46,985 nt of DNA from Candidatus Coprocola pullicola (GTDB lineage: Bacteria; Bacillota; Clostridia; Lachnospirales; Anaerotignaceae), in contig DVLQ01000052.1 in the NCBI GenBank assembly GCA_018715395.1, positions 1 through 46,985 on the forward strand, written 5' to 3'. Made by a program: the position numbers and the translations under genes. Below the pieces are notes generated by a model. It worked only from the letters and a program-made list of their open reading frames with translations, had not been told where the DNA came from and ran no database searches. Of the stretch, positions 7,794 to 15,128 are shown piece by piece (the stretch's first letter is position 1; the number at the start of each line of letters is the position of its first letter).

Positions 7794-8217
7794 ATGAATC
7801 GTTTAGTGCATACAAGTTGGGAATGTAAATGTGATAAAGTATATAAAACCATAATATATGGAAAAATGAAAGCTGAAATAGGGAAAATACTTAGACAATT
7901 ATGTGAAAGAAAAGCAATAGAAATGATAGCGGCACAATATTGTCCGGATCATGTACATATACTGATTGGTATACCACAGTGTGTCAGAAATAGTTGGATA
8001 TTTGAAAGGAAAAAGTTCTCTAATTATTTTTGATAGACATTTAAATTTAAAATATAAATATGGAAATAGAATGTTTTGGTGTAGAGGATATTACGTTGAT
8101 ACAGTTGGGAGAAACACAAAAAAATACATGAATAATCAGAGAAAGGAAGACTGGATGACAGATCAAATCAGTTTAAGTGACCCATTTACGGGTGAAAAAG
8201 TAAAAGCAAACAAATAA
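7794..8217 (+). pseudogene. tnpA: IS200-type Y1 transposase, frameshifted
   Basis: IS200 TnpA is a small HUH (Y1) transposase that moves single-stranded DNA. The first frame starts MNRLVHTSWECKCDKVY, lacks a few residues of the usual KYHIVFxPKYRRK block, and keeps the HUH motif in PDHVHILIGIP. At about 7980-7990 the match jumps one frame and continues as SVSEIVGYLKGKSSLIIFDR, then NRMFWCRGYYVDTVGRN with the catalytic tyrosine, up to DPFTGEKVK. A second small gap follows the tyrosine motif, where EATI is missing. The two frames together are about 140 residues, close to full length. No single protein can be made, unless a ribosomal frameshift restored it, which the deletions make unlikely. Confidence 0.85.
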
Positions 8218-8245
8218 AAATAGCTGCCAAAGGCGGCAGTTGGGG

Positions 8246-8625
8246 AAGTAGAGTGTTTCAAAGCTATTCGTAATTAAGGAAACGACAATATTTTTTTCAT
8301 CTTTTTATTACGATATAAGAAATAAAAAACTACAAGTATAATATTAAAATAATATATGTTACATTGTAATAACATTCGCTATTTTTTTACAAAAATAGAA
8401 AAGTAGTTTGATATTACATAATTTAATTAAGGTTTAACTGACTTTTTAATATTGTTTTAAAATGGAATAAATGTTTAAGTAAGAAGAGTAAAAAGAATAT
8501 TTTTACTCTTTTTTATTTAAAAAAATTGACATTCTTTCTGCAACTTTTTGACAGTTTTTTTGCCCCCTTACAAAAGCGCTTACAAGTGCTACCAATAACA
8601 GCCCCTTATAGGAACAGAGCAAACC
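8246..8625. other. Intergenic stretch between two IS relics
   Basis: AT-rich, without genes. At 8485-8516 AGAGTAAAAA and TTTTTACTCT form a perfect stem followed by a T-run, a good intrinsic terminator or bidirectional hairpin with no gene in front of it. A smaller hairpin, AGCGCTT/AAGTGCT, occurs near 8573-8588. Confidence 0.5.
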
Positions 8626-9250
8626 ACCGGCTTAGCCGGTAGTTCTGATTTATTACTTTAGTATAGAAGTCTGTATAGCAGACTTTAACAACCGGTCACT
8701 CTGCAAGTAAGATAAAAGCTTAAGTAAAGCATGGTTCTTGATGTAACATAAGGAGGTTCAAGCCGTAATTATTTTACAAAAAAGAAGGAAGATAGCTTAT
8801 CACATACAAAATGGGTGTGTAAGTATCATATTTTACTCCAAAATACAGAAGGAAAATCATTTATCCTCAATTACATAAAGATATCCAAAAGAGAATAAAA
8901 GATTTGTACAAATGAAAAGAAATAAAAATTATAGAAGAGTCATGTCCATATTCTGGAAGAGATGCTACCAAAAATGAGTGTATCATCTATGGGATATCTA
9001 AAGGGGAAAAGTGCAATGATGATATTCAATCGCCATACAAATTTGAAATACAGATTTTCGGGCAACAGTGTACTATGTAAGTACAGTTGGATTGAATACA
9101 ACAATACAGACAAGAACAAAAAAACAAGACCAAATGGAATACAAGCTAAATGCAAAAAATAGAAAGCACCTTTTAAGGACGACAGCTCCTCTTACCACCA
9201 AGGCTAGAACGAAGTGAAAGCCGGCGTCATTTAGACGTCGGCTATAGACT
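8626..9250 (+). mobile_element. IS200-like element relic 2, a different subtype
   Basis: The left hairpin ACCACCGGCT/AGCCGGTAGT lies at 8631-8651 and the right hairpin AGCCGGCGTC-ATTTA-GACGTCGGCT at 9219-9243. Between them is a badly decayed tnpA with AAGGAGG ribosome-binding sequence near 8750. The right end (AAGTGAAAGCC.. onward, from 9212) recurs almost unchanged at 44788, far away. The ends differ from those of relics 1 and 3, so this is another IS200 lineage. Boundaries are estimated. Confidence 0.75.
8764..9160 (+). pseudogene. tnpA: Heavily decayed IS200-type transposase
   Basis: Fragments of TnpA are readable in several frames: SLSHTKWVCKYH (near 8795-8830), KIIEESCP (near 8925), LPKMSVSSMGYLKGKSAMMI continuing NRHTNLKYRF (8965-9060), and YYVSTVGLN with the catalytic tyrosine (9070-9097). 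The HUH histidine motif is damaged: the expected PDHIHML reads P-H-I-L with lost bases. The probable start codon after the ribosome-binding site has also decayed. This relic looks older than relic 1. Confidence 0.8.
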
Positions 9251-9278
9251 ATGTCATTTCGGTGTGGTTATGATTTGA

Positions 9279-9857
9279 TTATAATGTAATAATAGTACCC
9301 ATTAGTTTTACAAATTCTGCTACAATGGCGGCGTCTCCAGGCCATGCAGGAGATGTAACAAGGTTGCCGTCTACAACGGCTTTGTCTGAATCTACAGCAA
9401 TATATGTACCGCCGGCTAATGTAATATCTGGTCCTACTGCAGGGTATGCTGTTGCTTTTCTACCTTTTAATACATTTGCGGCTGTTAAAATTTGAGGACC
9501 ATGGCAGATAGCAGCAACAGGTTTGTCTGCTTTAAAAAATTCCTGAACAATTTCAATAACTCTTGGAGTCAATCTTAAATATTCAGGAGAGCGTCCCCCA
9601 GTAATAAAAAGACCATTGTAGTCTGCTGTGTTTACTTTGTCAAAATCTGCTGTCAGGGCAAAGTTATGTCCTCTTTTTTCGGTATAGGTTTGTTCTCCTT
9701 CAAAGTCGTGAATGGCGGTTTTGATAATATCGCCTGCTTTTTTGCCAGGGCAAACAACGTCTACTTCATAACCGATTGCCTGCAATGCTTGAAATGGAAC
9801 CATTGTTTCATAATCTTCTGTAAAATCTCCTGCTAACATCAAAACTTTTTTGGACAT
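9279..9857 (-). CDS. DJ-1/PfpI family protein
   Basis: A 192-residue class I glutamine-amidotransferase-like protein of the DJ-1/PfpI superfamily. The nucleophile elbow cysteine is in AAICHGPQ, and the conserved Glu/Asp-loop region is [10 protein letters not shown]. Members are described as intracellular proteases, protein or nucleotide deglycases, or chaperone-like stress proteins, so the reaction cannot be fixed. The frame extends further upstream, but the start chosen is the ATG at 9857 because AAAAAGGAGGAAGG lies just before it and [12 protein letters not shown] is the normal family N-terminus. It is divergent from punA, and the two promoters share one -35 hexamer. Confidence 0.88.
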   Translation of the reverse strand: MSKKVLMLAGDFTEDYETMVPFQALQAIGYEVDVVCPGKKAGDIIKTAIHDFEGEQTYTEKRGHNFALTADFDKVNTADYNGLFITGGRSPEYLRLTPRVIEIVQEFFKADKPVAAICHGPQILTAANVLKGRKATAYPAVGPDITLAGGTYIAVDSDKAVVDGNLVTSPAWPGDAAIVAEFVKLMGTIITL

Positions 9858-9915
9858 AATGCCTTCCTCCTTTTTATGAAACATTCTTATAATTTGCAAA
9901 AATATTGCTGTTATT

Positions 9916-9967
9916 AGTATAACGGAATTGGAGAAATATTGCAAATTTTTTTCTATGATGGTATGAT
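9916..9967. promoter_or_regulatory. Divergent promoters sharing a palindromic -35 hexamer
   Basis: TTGCAA at 9939-9944 is its own reverse complement. To the right, after exactly 17 bases, is TATGAT (9962-9967), a plus-strand promoter for punA. To the left, after exactly 17 bases, AGTATA (9916-9921) reads TATACT on the minus strand, a promoter for the DJ-1/PfpI gene. The same hexamer can serve only one polymerase at a time. Confidence 0.7.
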
Positions 9968-10022
9968 AATATGAAATAAAAAGGTAAAAATAGTAAAAAA
10001 TATTTTTTAAAGGAGCGCTATT

Positions 10023-10838
10023 ATGGATTTAGAAAAAAGACTGGAACAGGCAACACAATATTTGAAAGAAAATTGTCCTTATCGCCCTAAAGTGGGGGTT
10101 ATATTAGGTTCCGGACTGGGCAGTTATGGCGATACATTGGTGGGGGCAAGACATTTTTTGTATGAAAATATTCCTCATTTTCCTGTATCCACTGTAGAGG
10201 GGCATGTAGGACGGTTTGTGATTACAGACCATGTAATTTGTATGCAAGGAAGATTTCATTTTTATGAAGGATATGACATGGGGGAAGTAACATTTCCTAT
10301 TCGAGTAATGAAGCTTTTGGGAGTAGAGAAACTCATTGTAACAAATGCCGCGGGAGGGATTAATACAGAATTTGGCTGTGGAGATTTGATGCTGATTACA
10401 GACCACATCAATCTTTGTGGAAAAAATCCTTTAATTGGAAGAAATTTGGATAGTTTTGGACTGCGTTTTCCGGATATGTCACAAGCTTATAGTAAAGAGC
10501 TTTTAGAAATTGCAAAAAAAGTAGCAAAAAAAATAGATTTGCCATTAAAAGAAGGGGTTTATATGTATTTTTCGGGTCCTAGCTTTGAAACTCCGGCAGA
10601 AATTAGAGCGGCTCGTATCCTTGGAGCAGATGCAGCGGGTATGTCGACAGTGCCGGAAGTGATTGTGGCAAACCATTGTGGTATAAACGTGCTGGGCATT
10701 TCCTGCATTACAAATATGGCGGCCGGGGTTTTGCAACAGCCTCTTACTCACATTGAAGTGATGGAAACGACAGAAAAAGTGAAAGAGAAGTTTATAGAAC
10801 TGGTCAAAGGCATTGTGGAGGAAATGACAAAAGCATAA
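10023..10838 (+). CDS. punA: Purine-nucleoside phosphorylase (trimeric, PNP type)
   Basis: A 271-residue enzyme that splits inosine, guanosine and their deoxy forms with phosphate to base plus (deoxy)ribose-1-phosphate in purine salvage. Signatures seen are the phosphate loop [36 protein letters not shown], the [12 protein letters not shown] segment, [12 protein letters not shown] and the SCITNMAAG purine-site region. The length fits the trimeric low-molecular-mass PNP family (about 270-275). AAAGGAGCG precedes the ATG. It is followed after 10 bases by a glycosyltransferase, with which it probably forms an operon; the link looks transcriptional rather than metabolic. Confidence 0.94.
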   Translation: MDLEKRLEQATQYLKENCPYRPKVGVILGSGLGSYGDTLVGARHFLYENIPHFPVSTVEGHVGRFVITDHVICMQGRFHFYEGYDMGEVTFPIRVMKLLGVEKLIVTNAAGGINTEFGCGDLMLITDHINLCGKNPLIGRNLDSFGLRFPDMSQAYSKELLEIAKKVAKKIDLPLKEGVYMYFSGPSFETPAEIRAARILGADAAGMSTVPEVIVANHCGINVLGISCITNMAAGVLQQPLTHIEVMETTEKVKEKFIELVKGIVEEMTKA

Positions 10839-10848
10839 GGGGAAAAAT

Positions 10849-11868
10849 ATGGCAACCATAAGTATTTGTATGATAGTCAAAAATGAAGAAGCTGTGCTTG
10901 CCCGCTGTTTGGAGAGCTTGAAAGGATTGGCGGAGGAAATTGTGATTGTAGATACTGGTTCCATTGATAATACAAAAAAAATTGCTTCTGCTTATACTCA
11001 AAAAATATATGATTTTGAGTGGATAGAAGATTTTTCTGCCGCTCGCAATTTTGCTTTTTCAAAATGTACACAGCAATATATTTATACAGCAGATGCTGAT
11101 GAGATGTTAAATGAAGAAAATAGAAAAAAATTTCTGATTTTAAAACAAAATATATTGCCGGAAATAGAAATTGTGCAGATGTATTATGTTAATAGTACAA
11201 ATGAAAATAGCGTCTATAATTTTCAAAAAGAACTGCGTCCCAAGCTTTTTAAAAGACTAAGAGAATTTCGCTGGATTGACCCCATTCATGAAAGAGTGAT
11301 GCTACAGCCTGTTGTTTATGACAGCGACATTGAGATACTACATTTGCCACAAAAAGAACATACCAGCAGAGATTTGGCTGTTTTAGCAAAGTTGGTACAA
11401 AAAGGAACAGTGTTTTCTGACACACTTTTTGCCATGTATGCCCGAGAATTGTTTAAAGCCGGCAAAAAAGAGGATTTTCAAAATGCAAAGCAATATTTTT
11501 TAAATATTTTGCAAGAAAAGACATTGGGAGAAAAAAGACAAATGGCACAGTGCATATTGGCAAAAGAGGCAAGAGAAGAGAAAGATTTTCACAGCTTTTT
11601 TAAGTATTGTGTGAGTCAAATTGCAGAAGGAGCAACCAGTGAAATTTGTTGTGAATTAGGTTACTATTTTTTGGAACAAAAAGAAGCGGAAGAAGCTGTA
11701 TCTTGGTTTGAAAACGCTATGGTGGGAGTAAGCCCTTGCATGGATATTGCTTGCTGTGGGGAGAAGGCAATGCTTGGTATGGCAGAATGCTTTCAACAAA
11801 TGGGACAGAAGGAGCAAAGTCTTTTGTGGAAAGAAAGAGCAAAACAATGGACGCCTCCCGAGCAATAA
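10849..11868 (+). CDS. Family 2 glycosyltransferase with TPR-like C-terminus
   Basis: A 339-residue cytoplasmic protein. Residues 1-~110 are a GT-A domain: ISICMIVKNEEAVLARCLES, VDTGSIDNT, the FEWIEDFSAARNFA block and the metal-binding DADE. This is the subgroup often annotated as SunS-like or TPR-containing glycosyltransferase, using nucleotide-sugar donors. After about residue 190 the sequence is helical and TPR-like (AKQYFLNILQE; CCELGYYFLEQKEAEEAVSW; LGMAECFQQMGQKEQSLLWK). The acceptor is unknown; SunS-type members glycosylate peptides, but no peptide substrate is visible nearby. The start has AAGGGGA in front and lies 10 bases after punA. Confidence 0.85.
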   Translation: MATISICMIVKNEEAVLARCLESLKGLAEEIVIVDTGSIDNTKKIASAYTQKIYDFEWIEDFSAARNFAFSKCTQQYIYTADADEMLNEENRKKFLILKQNILPEIEIVQMYYVNSTNENSVYNFQKELRPKLFKRLREFRWIDPIHERVMLQPVVYDSDIEILHLPQKEHTSRDLAVLAKLVQKGTVFSDTLFAMYARELFKAGKKEDFQNAKQYFLNILQEKTLGEKRQMAQCILAKEAREEKDFHSFFKYCVSQIAEGATSEICCELGYYFLEQKEAEEAVSWFENAMVGVSPCMDIACCGEKAMLGMAECFQQMGQKEQSLLWKERAKQWTPPEQ

Positions 11869-11880
11869 AAATACAAACAA

Positions 11881-11912
11881 AAAGAAAATCCCTTTTTTGA
11901 GGGATTTTCGTT
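11881..11912. terminator. Bidirectional terminator between the glycosyltransferase and a minus-strand unit
   Basis: AAAATCCC (11885-11892) pairs with GGGATTTT (11901-11908), with A-rich sequence on the left and T-rich on the right. It can end both convergent transcripts. Confidence 0.75.
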
Positions 11913-11937
11913 GTTTTAGTAATTGTGTCAAAAAGAA

Positions 11938-12558
11938 TTATTGTTCTTTTTGGATTTGTTTTAGTATTTTGACAAATTTATGATAAAGCTCTATATCTTT
12001 TTTGATATCCGGAAGGACTTCTTTGCGACCATCTTCTATGGCAATTTTACAATCCCATTCCATCTCTTTTATGATATCTTCATACCAAGGGATGGTGTCT
12101 GCGTATAAAATAACTCTTACGGCCTCTCCAAAATATTCATTGCTTGTTGGTAATCTTTCTAAATAATGAGGGATTGGATAATTTTCATCAACAAAGGTAA
12201 GTCTTGGTTCTCCTATGTACCCGGCATGAGAAGAAATGCTTAATTTAAAGGCTTCTTCTTCTGTAAAAATGCCTTTTTCTACCAGTTCTGCAAGAAGAGC
12301 GTCTTGGTCTTCATCGTTTCGAATAAAATCTTGCATATCATATTTTTTAGCCAGTTCCTTAATTTCTTCTTGGGAGAGAGTAGGAGGTTTGTTTGAAAAT
12401 GTGGCAGAATCAAACGTCTTTTTTACTCCCGAATACTTTTGTGAAGAAGAGGCATTTTGCAGTGCAGAAAGAAAGTCTGATTTGTTGGAAGAAGTCCTTG
12501 TGCTTTTGACAGATGCAGAAGGAGATTGTAAAAGAGAAATTGTGTTTGTAGAAATCAT
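11938..12558 (-). CDS. Hypothetical soluble protein, second gene of an unknown two-gene unit
   Basis: A 206-residue protein I do not recognise. There is no signal peptide and no membrane span. The N-terminal ~55 residues are Ser/Thr/Asn-rich and probably disordered (MISTNTISLLQSPSASVKST). The rest is acidic and predicted helical: LSQEEIKELAKKYDMQDF, LVEKGIFTEEEAFKLS, then a middle part with many aromatic residues and a Lys-rich C-terminal helix. AAGGAGGTAAC precedes the start. It lies 15 bases after the stop of a secreted protein gene on the same strand, so the two are probably one operon. No function is proposed. Confidence 0.78.
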   Translation of the reverse strand: MISTNTISLLQSPSASVKSTRTSSNKSDFLSALQNASSSQKYSGVKKTFDSATFSNKPPTLSQEEIKELAKKYDMQDFIRNDEDQDALLAELVEKGIFTEEEAFKLSISSHAGYIGEPRLTFVDENYPIPHYLERLPTSNEYFGEAVRVILYADTIPWYEDIIKEMEWDCKIAIEDGRKEVLPDIKKDIELYHKFVKILKQIQKEQ

Positions 12559-12573
12559 GATAATGTTACCTCC

Positions 12574-13281
12574 TTATGGTTTTGCATAGTTGTAAGTCAT
12601 AATGGCAGAAAACATACTTGTGCCAGGACGACCTGTTGTAGGGTAATAAAATTTAAAATATCCTGAAAGTTGTGTTGTATAAACAGAAGAAGGGTCTTCT
12701 GGAACAGGCGTTATAATATTGCTAAGAGTATATGTACCTGGTCTAGTAATAGGATAAGAGTTTTGTTCTCCATTATTTTTACTCAATACCATTGCAACCG
12801 GTCTGTCTCCTTCTACTTTAAATGTTATACTAGTTTCCCAATGAGATAATGTGTAGCCTTTTTGTGCCAATTTTTGATTGAGAGTTTGCATTTGAGTGGG
12901 TGAGACATATCCGAAAAATGCTTGATGGTACAGTGTGCCATCTCGGCGTGTTTCTTTATATTCAGGAAACTCTACTACATTTCCATTTTTATCTACACCA
13001 TAGGGTATGCTGGTAATCGTTCTGGGATAAGCACAATTATTGATACCTCGTGTTTGTATATCATTTTGAGTCATTGTTTCTTCTGAAATAGGCTCTGAAA
13101 TGGTAGTTGGTATTATCTCTGTTCCATTTTCATCTGTTAAAACAACATGGTCAAAGTTAGTAGTGTTGATAGCATCGGGAATTTCTGCATTTTCCTGTGC
13201 ATAAACAGACATTGCCATAGAAGTGAGAGCCATTGCAGAAGTAAGTGCAAGCGAAATAATTTTTTTAAGAGATTTTTTCAT
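12574..13281 (-). CDS. Hypothetical secreted protein, first gene of an unknown two-gene unit
   Basis: A 235-residue exported protein. Residues 1-28 are a clear signal peptide (MKKSLKKIISLALTSAMALT, cleavage near VYAQE). The mature part contains GVDKNGNVVEFPEYKETRRD and YHQAFFGYVSPTQMQTLNQK, with aromatic and Gly/Pro-rich beta-like stretches near the end (SGYFKFYYPTTGRPG). I see no catalytic motif, cell-wall sorting signal or lipobox, so it should be released or loosely bound at the surface. A modest ribosome-binding site (GAGGAAAAACT) precedes the ATG. It is probably co-transcribed with the soluble protein gene 15 bases downstream. Confidence 0.78.
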   Translation of the reverse strand: MKKSLKKIISLALTSAMALTSMAMSVYAQENAEIPDAINTTNFDHVVLTDENGTEIIPTTISEPISEETMTQNDIQTRGINNCAYPRTITSIPYGVDKNGNVVEFPEYKETRRDGTLYHQAFFGYVSPTQMQTLNQKLAQKGYTLSHWETSITFKVEGDRPVAMVLSKNNGEQNSYPITRPGTYTLSNIITPVPEDPSSVYTTQLSGYFKFYYPTTGRPGTSMFSAIMTYNYAKP

Positions 13282-13422
13282 AGTTTTTCCTCATTTGTAG
13301 GTATTGTTTTTTGTAAAACAGAGAATTTTGTAAAAGTGTTTTGACGTCAATCTTTTACGTTTGTAATAATTTTAACATTTTTTGTTGTGAATGTCAATAT
13401 ATATGTAAAAAAATAGAATAAA

Positions 13423-13449
13423 ATGCACCAATGGTTGACATTGGTGCAT
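13423..13449 (-). terminator. Perfect inverted repeat (possible terminator or operator)
   Basis: ATGCACCAATG and CATTGGTGCAT form an 11-bp perfect stem with loop GTTGA. On the minus strand it is followed by TTTTATTC. It lies about 140 bases upstream of the secreted-protein gene and about 205 bases downstream of the lipoprotein gene. Confidence 0.5.
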
Positions 13450-13513
13450 ATATCACAGAAAATCAATGGCTTTTTATAAAAAGCACAATATGAAAAAAGA
13501 TAGTATTTAGAAA

Positions 13514-13551
13514 GTTCCACACAAAAAAATATGAGATTTCTTGTGTGGAAC
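13514..13551 (-). terminator. Probable terminator of the NMT1-type lipoprotein gene
   Basis: GTTCCACACAA (13514-13524) and TTGTGTGGAAC (13541-13551) form an 11-bp perfect stem. On the minus strand the hairpin is extended by A/T pairing in the loop and followed by TTTCT. It lies about 100 bases after the stop codon. Confidence 0.55.
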
Positions 13552-13654
13552 AAAAGATGATTGTAATAAAAACAGTATTTTTTTAAAAATTTCTTTTTAT
13601 TATTATTTGATAAACAAACATCATACGTCTATAGTCTGTTTTGCAGAGAAAAAG

Positions 13655-14662
13655 TTAGGAAGCCAGAGCTTTTTCGGAAAATTCTGTGACAATCATATCT
13701 TCATAAGGCACACGGTTGGAAAGCTCTCCTCCCTGCTCCATAATATCCTGTATCAGTGTAAAGCTATCTTCTTCAAATATGGTGTTTTCTTTCCAAGTAT
13801 CCTGTTGTTTATACCGTTCAATGATGGTGGTAAGGGTTTCTAAATCAGAATCGGGAAACTGGGGCAGTATGACTTGTGCAATTTCAGCGGAGGAGTGTTG
13901 CTGAACCCATGTTTGCCCTTTTTGTATGGCATTTGTAAATTTTTGTATGACTTCAGGATTTTCTTTCATATAGGTGCTGGTGGACATATAAACAGTATAA
14001 GGAACATAACCACTGGCGGTGCCTAAAGAGGCTACAATATAGCCGTTGCCCTGCTGTTCCAATGCAGTGGCAGTAGGCTCAAATTCTACAGTGTAATCTC
14101 CAATGTCTCCCACAAAAGCGCCGGAGGTAGAGGTATATGAAATGTTGTTAATGAGTTCCATATCTTCATTTGGAGTAATACCATTTTGTTTTAATACATA
14201 TTCCAAAACCAATTCAGGCATTCCGCCGATTCTGCCGCCAATGACAGACTTTCCTTTTAAATCCGACCATTGAAAATTTGGCTCAGGCTGACGAGAAACC
14301 AGAAAGTTTCCTGCTCTTTGTGTAAGCTGGGCAAATGCAAGAGGATAGTCTTGTTTTCCTTCATTGTAGACATAAATACCCGCCTCTGTACCCAAAAGGG
14401 CAATATCAGCAGAATCGGAAAGAAGAGCTGTCATGGATTTATCGGCTCCTTGCCCTACGGCAACAGAAACGTCAAGACCTTCTTCTTCAAAAAAACCAAG
14501 TTCCTGTGCAACATATTGAGGTGCATAAAAAACAGAATGCACTACCTCGTTTAAACGGACAGGCGTTAAAGAAGATTCTTCTTTTTGACTACAGCCTGCA
14601 AAAACAGATACACAAAGCACGCCTGTCAAAAAAAGAGCTGTGATAGAATTTCTTTTTTTCAT
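13655..14662 (-). CDS. ABC transporter substrate-binding lipoprotein, NMT1/SsuA type
   Basis: A 335-residue solute-binding lipoprotein. The signal peptide ends in the lipobox FAGC, with lipidation expected at C23. The mature protein has the NMT1/THI5-like fold signature near its start (RLNEVVHSVFYAPQYVAQEL then FFEEEGLDV), the GADKSMTALLSDSADIALLG ligand-site region and the two-lobe length typical of SsuA/TauA/ThiY proteins. Such proteins bind sulfonates, nitrate, or thiamine-pyrimidine precursors; the ligand cannot be told here. No permease or ATPase gene is next to it, so it must rely on a transporter encoded elsewhere. AGGAGGTATTTTTTT precedes the ATG. Confidence 0.85.
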   Translation of the reverse strand: MKKRNSITALFLTGVLCVSVFAGCSQKEESSLTPVRLNEVVHSVFYAPQYVAQELGFFEEEGLDVSVAVGQGADKSMTALLSDSADIALLGTEAGIYVYNEGKQDYPLAFAQLTQRAGNFLVSRQPEPNFQWSDLKGKSVIGGRIGGMPELVLEYVLKQNGITPNEDMELINNISYTSTSGAFVGDIGDYTVEFEPTATALEQQGNGYIVASLGTASGYVPYTVYMSTSTYMKENPEVIQKFTNAIQKGQTWVQQHSSAEIAQVILPQFPDSDLETLTTIIERYKQQDTWKENTIFEEDSFTLIQDIMEQGGELSNRVPYEDMIVTEFSEKALAS

Positions 14663-15128
14663 AAAAAAATACCTCCTGTAAATAGGTTATCGATAAAATG
14701 ATTAATATAGCATATGAAAAAGATATTATTTGGTGCATTGTTTTAAAAATAAGTTTTTAGATATCATTTTTAGAAACAAATATTTTGAAAGTCTGTTTCT
14801 CAAGTATTAAAATATAATACATACTACCAATATATTTTGGATGAAAGTATTAATTTTTTAAAAAAGTAGTATAAACATTGTAAGATACTTTTTTTATTTA
14901 AAGAAATGAAGTCCGTTTTATGGTTTTATTTTCAAAATTCTTCTGTTATTACAAAAATGGATTTGTCGATTGTTGCAATAAGATATGATTTAAAAAAGAC
15001 AAATCCTTTTTTAGTACAACTAAAAAAGATTGTTTGATAATTTTAAAGAAATGGCATATTTTTTTCTGAAAAAATGGTGTATAATAAGCAATGATGTATT
15101 TTGAAAAAAAGAAAGCGAGCGTAAATTG
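14663..15128. other. AT-rich divergent intergenic region
   Basis: About 465 bases between the minus-strand lipoprotein gene and polA. No ORF and no riboswitch that I recognise; in particular I see no TPP-riboswitch core upstream of the lipoprotein gene. A hairpin CTTTTTTAG/CTAAAAAAG is present near 15011-15033. TATAAT at about 15079-15084 is a possible -10 element for polA. Confidence 0.4.

Larger units (their letters stand above)
7685..8245 (+). mobile_element. IS200-like element relic 1
   Basis: A single-gene IS200/IS605-family element. A bulged end hairpin CCTGGC-TAT-GCCGAGG lies at 7697-7712. Next comes a long inverted repeat around the transposase ribosome-binding site, then a broken tnpA (7794-8217), then an end hairpin CTGCC/GGCAG at 8224-8239. 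There are no terminal inverted repeats or target duplications, as expected for this family. The exact ends are estimates from the hairpins. The element is dead because tnpA is frameshifted. Confidence 0.8.

Noticed and set aside
8940-9155. 71-codon minus-strand ORF in the second IS relic
   Set aside because: Antisense to readable transposase fragments (SVSSMGYLKGKSAMM and YYVSTVGLN).
13541-13843. 100-codon plus-strand ORF
   Set aside because: It begins in the terminator hairpin and runs antisense through the end of the lipoprotein gene, without a start signal.
14663-15128. TPP riboswitch upstream of the NMT1-type lipoprotein gene
   Set aside because: The family sometimes binds thiamine precursors, but no CTGAGA or matching thi-box core is present on the minus strand.
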